In this document: positions 1 through 11,500 of the stretch, piece after piece
Numbering within the stretch: position 1 is the stretch's first letter
How the letters are laid out: every line of letters starts with the position of its first letter
NCBI GenBank assembly: GCA_964537505.1
Contig: CAZICK010000068.1
Coordinates: forward strand, 1-20,691
DNA length: 20,691 nucleotides
Direction of reading: 5' to 3'
Source of the DNA: DAINBT01 sp036732785
GTDB taxonomy: Bacteria; Planctomycetota; Phycisphaerae; Sedimentisphaerales; SM23-30
Notes under the pieces: model-generated
Told to the model about the DNA's origin: nothing
What the model saw: the letters and a program-made list of their open reading frames with translations, nothing else
Database searches by the model: none
Translations under genes and position numbers: made by a program

Positions 1-2580
1 CGTAGGCATCGTATTCGTAGCGTTCTTCCACGTCGCCGTCATCTTCGATAAGGGCAACCACGCTGAATATATGATCGTGGCCGTAATAGTGCTCCGCATC
101 ACTATCATCTGTCATAATCAGCACCTCATCGATATAGTTGCCATAGATGTAGTCGCGCAGTTGGGTTTCGGTTGGTCCGCTGGAATCATAATCGGTTTCG
201 GCTAATACCTGCCAATTGTTGTTGTAATAATAACGGGTCACCGAGTCAACTTCGCCATTATCATAGACTTTCATCTCAATACGGCGGCCCAGGGCATCGT
301 AGGTATATTCGGCTATGTTATATACGCCGTCGGTGATCTTGACCAGTCGATTCTCGTAATCGTAGAGATATTCGTAATTGTTGTGATCTGTGGTCATATT
401 ACCAGCATCATCATATTCCAGTTCAATATCGTATGGGCCACCAGTTGTTTCATTATAGCGGTTGGTGAGATTATTGACAGCATAGGTTTCGGTGTTGTCA
501 TCTCGCAATTCCACGCTGGTGCGGTTGCCCAGGTCATCATAAATAAATTCCTCATCGACTGTCTGAACACCTACAAGATACTCGGCCTGGGTGACTCTGT
601 CAAGGTTGTCGTAAGTGTATTCGTTATAAGGAGTTGGAGTTGAGCCTCTATGGTCAAACGACTGGTCGGTAATATTGCCGTTATCGTCGAAGATGTAGCC
701 AAAATCGGTGATGGTGGTATCTGCTGGCGTGCCGTTTTTGTAGGTGTAATGGCGGGTGGCCTGGCCCAGGTCGTTGTATTCGATGTCGTAGGTAACATCC
801 GGCTCCGGATAGTTCCGCTGGAACATTTTAGAGCCGAGGTATTTGTAGGTTACCACATCGGTACTATCGACTGTAATGGTATCGATCCGGCCAAGGGGGT
901 CGGGCATGATATCCACGGCATAGCTGTCCGGATAGGTGATCTGAGTCAGGTTGCCCGCCTGGTCGTAATCGTAGTCAATATTTACCTCGGAACCGCCCAG
1001 AATGGTCTCATCGGTATAGTTTACTTTGCCCAGGTCATTATATGTGAACTCAGTGAAGCTTATGGCGGAGGAATCGACTTCTTTTTCGGCTGTGAGCATC
1101 CGGCTCAAACCGTCATAAGTGAAGGTTTCGGTTGTGGTTACAGAGTCAACCGTAATGCTCTTTACTTCCAGTCGGCCGAGATAGTCATAGGTATATGCAG
1201 TTACCCAGCCCCGCTGATCGGTTCGAGCATCGGGAGAACGACCGTAATTATCATACGTACCATCGCCCTCATAGCCATATTCTATCTTTTCATTGTCCGG
1301 ATAGGTAATTATTTTCACCCGGCCCAGCTTGTCGTAGTCATATTGGGTAGTCTGGGCGGTGGTGCCGTTGGCATAGCCGATAATGGAATCCTGTCTGCCG
1401 AGCCGGTCGTATGTCCATTTGGTCTTTTGTTCGATACCGCCCCCGCCGACATCCACCACCATCTCTGTTTGACGGCCTAAAGCATTGTATGCGTAAGTGG
1501 TGACAATCTCCTTGGGATCGGTCTTTTTCACCAAATTGCCGCGTCCATCATACTTGTACTCGGTTGCCAAATATGTATCAGGGTCATCGGGATCAGGCAA
1601 GGCCCTTTCCTCGATCATCCTGCCGAGTGGATCGAATACATAATCGGTGGTGATAACCTGATCGTCTTCGCCAAGCGGGTCGTCATTAACCTGCCGACGT
1701 TGTGTAATCTGATCCACAGCATTGTAGGTTAGCTGCGTCTCATTGCCGAGCGGGTCCACGATCGTATCTTGTCGGCCCAGTCCATCATAATGATAGGTCG
1801 TAGTTGCCTCACTTGCCGGGTCTCCGCCATAATAGACAGTCTGGCTCGTCAGCATCCCCGGATAATCGTCGTCATTTGAATCATATCCATAGTCCGTAAC
1901 CATATCCTCTGTAGTATCGATAGAGGTGGTATCGAGAGTAGTTGCATCTGCCATGACCGCCTGGCGGGTTACATGCCCCATACCATCATATTCAGACCTG
2001 ATCTGCATCAGGGCAGTGGAGGTGTCATCATAGGCTATTTCCTTAATGGTATGGCCCAGGCTGTCGAAGGTGTACCCGTGGTAATTTCCTTCGGCGTCGG
2101 TAACTTTTTCGAGTCTGCCCGCAGCATCATATTCATTAGTGGTAATAGTAACATCATCGCCGGAGGCAGCCGGATTATTTAACTGAACTACCTGATAGAG
2201 TCGGCCATTAGAGTCATATTTATATTCGGTTTGATTTCCTTCCGGATCAATGGTCTTGGTCAACTTACCTGAAGAGTAAACATTCTCCGTTACGATATCG
2301 CACGAAGCGATTATATCAGGATTATCGTAACCGCTTCCTTCTGTTGCTTTTTGCGCCGTTTTCTTGACGTTGCCCATCACATCGTATGTAGTTATGGTTA
2401 TCATATCTTTGGTGTTGTCCGTGCCAGAAGCGGGATCAGCCAACTGCCGCGTCCGCCACTGACGGCCAAGCTTGTCATAATCGTAGCGGGTTTCGGACAA
2501 GCAGACAACCTCCCCATCGCGAACCTCGTATTGGCCCTGTTTTTTAATAACTCCGGATGCATCATCATATTCGCTGGCGG
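1..2580 (-). repeat. RHS/YD repeat domain of the giant protein
   Basis: Residues about 3139 to 3998 consist of YD repeats, for example TRYDYDKLGRQ, TEYKYDSNGRL, TYDRLGRQDSI, YTYDALGRRIEMK. Spacing is near 20 residues with xxYxYDxxGRL cores. The visible end (YYNNNWQVLAETD, then HYYGHDHIFSVVAL, then RYEYDAY) is the entry to the RHS core. In family members this is followed by a GNPYxFTGR-type block and a variable tip. YD repeats build a closed beta-cage. Confidence 0.93.
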
Positions 2581-5500
2581 TTACAGGATCACCATCATTG
2601 TTAGGCAGGGTCGGGTTAAACCCTTTCTGGTATTCCTCCAAGTTGGTCAGGTCATCTCCGTCTGGATTTCCAGTTGCACCGTTGTCTTCATCAACTGTAC
2701 CATCATCGAGCGGGTCCAGCCCATACTCAACTTCCCAGCCGTCCGGCAAACCATCGCCATCGCTGTCTGACTTGGTGGGATCGGTCGAATTATTGTATTC
2801 CTCCATATTGTTCAGGCCATCTTCGTCCGGATCCTCAATGGCATCATCAGCATAGATGTCGAGATAGGGTCTATACTGCCATTCCCATATATCAGGCAGA
2901 CCATCGCCATCACCATCCTCGTCACCGTCACCAACAGCCGCCTCGTCAGTGTTGCCGTAAGCACCCATATTGATTCGGCCGCCACTGGGTGGCGGTTCAT
3001 TGGAATAATCCGAGGTGGGATCGCCCGTATCAACACAGGGAGAATAAGTCTGTAGATGCAGATCATCATCCGCATTGCCGGGGATGTCATCATCCCCATC
3101 GGCATCGATAAAACATGGATCGCTGCCAATGTTACCACCGCCATCAGTACCGAGATCGTCGTCCCATCCATCGCCAGTGCCGCCACAGCCTTCTATATCA
3201 CAATAGCTAATAATCGGGCAGGAGGTACCGTCATTATATATCTCGTTACCGGAAACACTAGCTTCATCATCCCAGAAGATACAATTGGTTATTGTCGGCT
3301 CAGCAGAATTAGTGTTGTACATCCCACCACCTTCTTCACCGGCGCTATTACCGATGAAGGTGCAGTTGGTCTGGTTGAATTCGCCAACAGAGGAACCATT
3401 ATGGTAGATCCCGCCGCCACACTCACTCGCTGAGTTACTATTCAATATGCAGTTTGTTAACTCTCCAGCACCCACATAACCGCCTATTCTATATATCGCA
3501 CCTCCATTAGCAGCAGTGTTTCCCTCAAATATACAATTGTTCAATACAGGACCGGAAGCTTCACTACGCATCCCACCACCTGCAGATGCGGCTTCGTTTC
3601 CACGGAATATACAATGCGAGAATGTTGGTGTACGGCAACAGAAAAGATCTACTGCTCCACCACCTCCATAGCCACTAGTAGTTGTAGATATATTTTCTGT
3701 AAAGAGGCAGTTAATAAATGTTGCTGAACTGCCGTCTTCGCAACACACTGCACCCCCATAAAGAGCACGATTCTTCCTAAATACACATTCGCGCACGGTT
3801 GGGCTGGTAGGCGCAATGTAAAGCCCTCCACCATAACCCCCATATCCATATTCGATGGTAAAACCATCTATAACAGTATCATATCCTACAACAACAACCA
3901 GATAACTGTTGTTGTCCGGCTCATTATTGCCATCAAGATCACCGCTGAGGATGGTTTCATTTGTCGCAAAGTCACGAGCGTCAAGATCAAAAAGCTCATT
4001 GAATAGATCTTCTGTTGGGTCTTCCGGGTCACCTGCAAAGCCACCATAGATAGTTATCTCAGAGATAAGGTGGAACGTTTCGTTCTGATCCCTCTCTGTA
4101 ATACCCATGCCTTCGTCCGGATAGTAGGTGCCGCCTGCTACCATTATATAATCACCCTTGTTGAGATTTGGATTTTTGAGGGCATCCTGCAAGTATCTAA
4201 ACGCTGTGTCCCACGATGTACCCCACGATGGATCATCATATGAATCATTATAATTAGGGTTGCTGCTATATTCACTATCATCATCCACAAACCAGGGGAT
4301 ACCCACCACAGCGCCCGAACACGTTGTTGTCTCTCCCCCTGAGTCAACGATTAGTGGCTCACCATTGAGATTGAGATCACCGGAGCCAACAATACTAGTG
4401 TTACCACTAAGCACACAGGCAGACTCGGCCAGAAGACTGTAGTTATCACTATCAGGGCTGAACTTTGGGTCGCTATCGAAGTTGTGAGTACTGTTGGGAT
4501 CGCCGAGATCGCTTGGATCCACAACGCAGCTATATGTCACCGAACAGCCATCCAGATCATCATCATTTCCCCGAAGGATACAGTTGGCAACGTCCGGCTC
4601 TGTAGAGTTGGGGTCAACGTATATTCCCACCGCTTCGGGATAATTGGGATCAAGCCGGTAATTGTCAGCAATTGTATTGTTGTAAACCGCTGCCGCTGAC
4701 GTAGCGCCGGTAAACTCTATGCCACTGTCATTATCATAAATCCAGTTGCTCCTGATGGTCGGAGGAGTCGAAGAATTAGAGACAATGGCCGCTCCATCCC
4801 CGCTGTCATCACCGTTATAGCAAATCACGTTCCGGGCAATCAGCGGCGCGCCGGAATTGCAATATATACCTTCCGTATTGTTTCTGATGATGCATCTGAT
4901 AATACTTGGGCTGGAGGAATTATCGCAGTATACACCATAGTCGGAGTCCCTCAAAGTAAAGCCGGTCAAGACCGAATTGTTATCTTCACCTGATTCGAAA
5001 GTAACTACCGGATCGTTGGGGGCATAAGCGCTGATAATCGTATTTTCCATCACCTGCCAACTCTCAGGATTGGTGCTGGTTAAGGTTATTGCCAGCCCAT
5101 CGAAATCTATATTTTCCTCGAAGGTCCATTCGTACACCATAATTACATCATTTGGATCGGCATCGTCGATGGCGTCCTGAATACCGGTGTACCATTCATC
5201 TGCAACGGTGTTGTGCACCTCACAGACCTCATCAGCGCCTATATCCACAGTGTGAACTTCACGCACCTGGCCATTGATGTCTGTCTCGCCGGTATAGGTG
5301 CCGTTCGGATCACCGGCGCCCTTGCAGGACGAATCACGGTCTATGCAAAAATCGTCCTTGGGTGCATCAACAAAGTACGGATAACTGGAGATGTTGTAAT
5401 CACCTGCATCCCCATCATAAATACACGAATAGGTAGCGCTGCATCCGTTCAGATCGTCGCCAGATGGATTCCACAGAATACAATTACTGATATTGGGAGC

Positions 5501-8500
5501 GACAGTATTAGGATCAGAGTCAACATAAATGCCGGCATCACTATTATACACTATGGTATTGTTGCGAACGGTTGCCGCTGAAGTTACTGAATCGAACTCA
5601 ATACCGGTTTCATTGTCATATATCCAGTTGTTCTTGATGACCGGCACAGAACCGGTATCATAAACGTATATACCTTCATTGTCATTATCGATGATCTTGT
5701 TATTGGTTATCGTGGGCGAACTGCTGTCACAATATATGCCGTAGCAGCTCTCCTTGATTATGCAGTTCTTTATAACCGGATCGGCTCCGCCAACATACAC
5801 ACCGTTGTAGGCTCGTCTTATGGTCAAGCCTGCCAATACTGCATTCGAATCCTCACCTCCACTAAACTCAACACCGTAGGAGCCACTGTCAGTATCGTTA
5901 GGATCGATAATCGTCGCTGCCGTTACATCCCAACTGTCCGGATTGATGCCGGTCAAAGTTATGTTCTTGCCGTCAAAGTCAACGTTTTCGACATAAGTTC
6001 CCCTGGATACCTTGATTATATCACCATCAATACTCCAGTCTATCGCCTGCTGAATCGAACCGATCTCAGTCGGAACGGTAATGGTAATCGCTTGCGGCAG
6101 GTCGTTAGAATCGTTGGGATCGCTGTCGTGCAAGAATTCAACGATATTTGAATAGTCATCTGTATCGAGATCGAGCTCAGCATCATTCGGGTTCACTGGA
6201 TCAAGCCAATTATCTACCTCCCAACCGTCAGCCATACCATCATCGTCACTGTCTGAATCGTTGGGGCTGCTACTATTACTGTATTCTCCATAGTTGGCCA
6301 GACCATCGGAATCGGCATCTTCATCTGCATCGCTATCATCAGTGGGATCCAGGCCATACTGCACTTCCCAGCCATCGGGTATGTTATCATCATCACTGTC
6401 GCTGTCAGCCGGGTCTGTGCCTGCCTGATATTCTTCCAGATTTGTAAGGTCATCACTGTCATCATCGTCATCGACATCATCAGGGTCAGTAGGGTCAAGA
6501 TTATTATCTACTTCCCAGCCATCGAGCATACCATCATCGTCACTGTCTGAGTCGTTCGGTTCGCAGAGATTGGTGTATTCACCCAAATTGCTCAGTTCGT
6601 CTTCATCAGGATCTCCATCGGCATCATCATCAAGCGGATCCAGATTATAGTCATACTCCCAGCCATCAGGCATACCGTCATCGTCGCTATCGGAGTCATT
6701 GGGATCACTGCCGAACTGGTACTCCTGCTCATTGTCAAGATCGTCACTGTCGGGATCGTCTTCAGGGTCATGTTGGTTGGGGTCGTCCCCGGGCCAATAC
6801 AGCAGCTCCCAATCGTCCGGCAAACCATCCTCATCTTCATCTTCACTTGCAAGAGCAGCCTCTGAGGTATTACCATAAGCACCCATATTGATCCTGCCGC
6901 CTCCACTGCCAGGCTCATTAGAATAATCAGAATTGGGATCACCGGCATCTATGCACGGCGACCAACTGGCCAGGTGATAATCTCCGTTGTCAGGGTCATC
7001 AAAATGCGGGTAGTTACTTATATTAGTTCCGCCAAGCTCTTCGCCCTCAATGCAGGAATAAGCAATCTCACCATCGGACAAATAGAGGTTGTCTTCGTTG
7101 CCCCAGATAATGGAGTTGGAAACGGTTACATCGCCAACCACTTTATATAAACCATATTCACCGTTTCCGGCAATTGTGCAGTTAGTAATTGCCAGAGATC
7201 CATTCGTTATTCCCACGGCTGATCCCGTAGTTACTCCCGCCTCGGTGTTGTCGGCAATGACGCTATTCGTAACTGTTACCATACTCGAATAATAGCCACT
7301 AATAAAATACATCAACCCATGATTATTATTTGTAATCACGCAGTAGCTAATAGTTGGTGATGCCTGAACAGAATGTATCCCGGCAGTGTCATTGTTACTG
7401 ATTATACATCTGCTTATTTCCGGTGACGAATTCACATCACAAGAAATACCTGCCATCCCACCAGTAATTGTAAGGCCGCTTAGGGTGGGATTGTTATCGC
7501 CTTCGGTCCGTCCAAACACTACCACAGTCTGATAAGAGTCATTCGGATCAATAATCGTGTCTGCAACCACATCCGGGTCGTTTGGGTCGGTACTTGCCAG
7601 GTTTATCGCCCGGTGGCCAAAATCAATGGCTTCCTGATAGATCCCTTTGGCTATGACGATTGTGTCGCCATCAACTGCTTCTTCAATCGCATCTTGAATA
7701 GTCGCGTACCAGAGTTTCCTGGTTGTATTATGGACCGGATAAAACTCATCCGCCCCCATATCCACATAATCACCGCAAACGCGAACATCGCTGTCAATAT
7801 CCACCTGGCCCCCGTAGCTGCCGCCAGGATCACCGGTATCTATACACGGTGAATCCATGGTCAAATGATAATCGCTGTTGGGATCATCGACAAACAGTGG
7901 ATTATCGTCTATATTATGATTGTTGGGATCGCTAACTCCGTCACCGTCCTCTATACAGCTATACATTGCGCTGCAATTGGACAGATCGTCATCGTTATCC
8001 CACAGAATACAGTTGGTAATTGTTACCAATCCACCCGTGGCCCCAGGCACAACTACTCCGTAATCGTCATTTCCACAAACGGTGTTATTCCTGAACTCAC
8101 ACGCCGCATTACTGAAAACCGTACATAAGCCCGCGTCCCCGTTGTCATAAATCCAACTGTTTGTTATTGCCAGACCCGCCTCTGACCCATAAATAAATAT
8201 CCCATCGGTGCCATTATCTCTTATCTTGCAGTTGGTAATCTCACATGCACAGTTTGCAGCGTATATGCCATAACTGGTGTTATTTTCAATTATGCACCAT
8301 TGTATTTTAGCATCCACATTATTAACATTAACGCTACTACTAGCACCACTTACCGTAAAACCTTGCAATACCGCATCATCTTCGCCGTCAATAAGTTCAA
8401 CTCCACAGCCGGAACTCGGATCGATAATCGTCGCTGCCACCACATCCCAATCGTACGGATCGGTACTGGTTAGAGTTATGTTCTTGCCGTCAAAGTCAAC

Positions 8501-11500
8501 ATTTTCAACATAGGTTCCCTCGGCCACCTCAATCACATCGCCATCGATACTGGCGTTTATCGCCGATTGAATCGAAATAGCATTAGCGGGAACATAAATT
8601 GTAATATTAGATGTTGGATAACTGTTAGGATCATTAGGATCAGTTTCGTCGTGCAGGAATTCACTTAGATTGGTATAATTATCCTCATCAAAATCCTCAT
8701 CCGCATCGTCGAGATCGAGCGGATCAAAGCCTTCATCCACCTCCCAGCCGTCGAGCATTCCATCATTATCGCTATCTGAGTCGTTTGGATAGATATCATT
8801 ATTGTACTCATACAGATTGGTCAGGCCATCGGAATCGGCATCTTCATCTGCATCATCATTATCAAGTGGATTCAGACCATACTGTACTTCCCAACCGTCC
8901 GGCATAAGATCATTGTCGGTATCTGAATCATTGGGGTTGGTGCCATTATTATATTCATCCAGGTTAACTAAATCATCCTCATCAAGAATATCTTCGCTGG
9001 CATCACTATCATCAGAAGGGTCTAGGTTGTTTCGTACTTCCCAGCCATCCGGCATGCCATCATTGTCACTATCTGAGTCATTTGGACAGGAGCCATTATT
9101 GTACTCTTCCAGATTATCCAGATCATCATCATCGGGGTCTTCATTCGCATTGTCATCAAGAGGATCCAAACCATACTGCACCTCCCAGCCATCCGGCAGA
9201 TCGTCACCGTCGCTATCGGAGTCATTCGGGTCACAACTATTGTTGTATTCACCCAGATTATTCAGGTTATCTCCATCAGGGTCTTCATCCGCATCATCAT
9301 CAAGTGGATTCAGACCATACTGCACTTCCCAGCCGTCGGGCATACCATCATTATCGCTGTCCGAATCATTCGGATACGTGCCGTTGTTATATTCGTTCAA
9401 ATTGGTCAGACCGTCGTTATCAGGGTCTAGTCCGGCATCGTCGGGATCATCGGGGTCAAGTCCGTATTCAACTTCCCATATATCCGGCATGCCATCGCCA
9501 TCACCGTCACTGACGGCCGCATCGGTGGTGTTGCCGTAAGCTCCCATATTGATCCGATCGCCATTATCCTCCGGCTCATTGGAATAATCCGAGGTGGGAT
9601 CGCCCGCATCAACACAGGGAGAATAGGTCAGCAAGTGGTAATCATCGTTTGAATCGTCAACGAACAATGGATCGCTGTCAATATTACCGCCCCCATCGGT
9701 TCCAAAATCGCTGTCCCAACTGCCGCTGCCTCCACAACCATCTATGTCGCTATAGCTGAAGCTCGGGGCGCTGCTGCCGCTGTTGCTCACCTCATTGCCG
9801 CTACCACTTGCTGTGTTTCCCCATAAAATAGCGTTAGTTATCAGCGGTTCAGATCCATAATCGTTATCCAGCCCGCCGCCCCGGTAAGCCGTATTGCCGC
9901 TCAAAGTGATATTGGCTATTGCCGGTGATGAAGTTTCATTGCTTATTCCGCCACCGTAATATCCCGCCTCATTGTCGTAGATCAGGCAATTAGCCAAATC
10001 CGCACTGCCATCATAACAATATATCCCTGCGCCGTTGCGTTCTGCGTAATTATCCTTGATAACACACATACTGATCGTCGGATCGCTGCTTTGGCAATAG
10101 ATTCCACCCCCATCAATCTCATACAATCGTCTGACATCATCGCCGCTCAGCGCCCAATCATAAATCCGAACATCATCCAGCAGACCATTGAAGGAACCGC
10201 CGTAAGAAATCAATGCATCTATGCCAACAGCAGTTTCGATTGTCTGGGTGCCATAGGTGAGAGTGGTATCTTCTTGATCGCCATCTACATAAAGAAGTAT
10301 ATCTTCTACTTTCACATTCTTTTTATCCGGCAAGACAATCGCTACGTGATGCCATGTATCATCATCTATATCTGTATCACCGGTAACCGTGCCGCCCCAC
10401 ACGGCAACTCGGAGTTTGCCGTCGGCGTTAATCACATTAGACCAAGTGGCGCCGCTGATGTTCGACGTACCCCAACGCACAATCGTACCTGATGCATTTG
10501 GTTCGACCCTGACCCATGCAGTTACCGTGCGCGGAAGATCGCCTGTAACACCCTTGTAACCTTCGATTTCCACATAATCACCGGTCCCGTCGAATTCCAG
10601 CGCTCCGCCCATTCTGCCCCCGGTCGGCTGCCACGTGGGATTACCGCTGATGGTGCCATCATAGTCGTTGTCGGTACTGTCGAAGGCAACAGTACCGCTC
10701 GATTCATCCAGCCGCCAGTACGCCGCCATATCCGTATCCGCCAGGCCCGCATAACCGTCGGTAATAGTAAAACCGACTAACTGGCTATTCGAGTCTTCGT
10801 TGTTGGCAAAGGTAACTGCCGAGCCGGTAGCGTTGGGGTCGATGATAGTTGCTTCTATCGCATCCCAATCATCGGGATCGCTGCTTTGCAGGGTTATACT
10901 CTTGCCCTCGAAGTTGATAGTTTCACAGTAAGTACCCTCGGCTACCTCAATCTCATCACCATCAATACTTGCCTTTATCGCAGATTGGATAGAAATCGCA
11001 TTGCCCGGAACATAAATATTTATGGTATAGGGAGGCTCATTCGGATCATTCGGATCGCCCGGATCGCTGTCACCGTGCAGAAATTCACTTAAATTGGTAT
11101 AGCCGTCACTGTCGAAATCTTCATCGGCATCGGCTGGATCGAGCGGATCAAAACCTTCATCTATCTCCCAGCCGTCCGGCATACCGTCTTTGTCTGTATC
11201 AACGTTGTCAGGGTTTGTGCCACTCTCATATTCAGCCAGATTAGTCAACCCATCCTCGTCGAGATCATCATCTGCGTCGTTGGGATCATTGCCGTCCAGA
11301 TCATAATGCGCCTCCCAATCGTTCGGCATATCATCCCCATCATCATCTCCGCTGGAATAGATTATCACCGTCTTCGATGAACTGTTCGCACTACATACAA
11401 CCTCCGTATTGGGGTCGTCTCTATCGACCAGCGTGGTCAAGTTGTCCTGGACACTGCCGCCGGTAAGGTCCCAGCAGTCAGGCAGATTCGATTCACTGAC

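Larger units (their letters stand above)
9540..11045 (-). other. Beta-helix module 1 (split by LamG)
   Basis: The module opens with ISIQSAIKASIDGDEIEVAEGTY, the usual entrance of secreted right-handed beta-helix proteins (DUF1565/NosD-like). It continues as short rungs of the type (N/T)CxIxxNxAxxGGGI. It closes with NIDSDPLFVDDSNDDYHL, SPCVDAGDP and RINMGAYGNT. The first strands (about residues 317-420) are separated from the later rungs (625-819) by an inserted LamG domain. Such modules usually bind or process polysaccharide. No catalytic residues can be assigned here. Confidence 0.8.

Noticed and set aside
650..1480. 276-codon frame on the plus strand
   Set aside because: It is antisense to the YD repeats. 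The low-stop complement comes from Asp, Tyr and Gly codon bias in the repeats. It has no ribosome site or domain.
8802..9539. 245-codon plus-strand frame rich in Ser and Pro with a clear internal repeat
   Set aside because: Its periodicity is just the complement of Ca-binding array B (144-150 bp units). No signal or start context.
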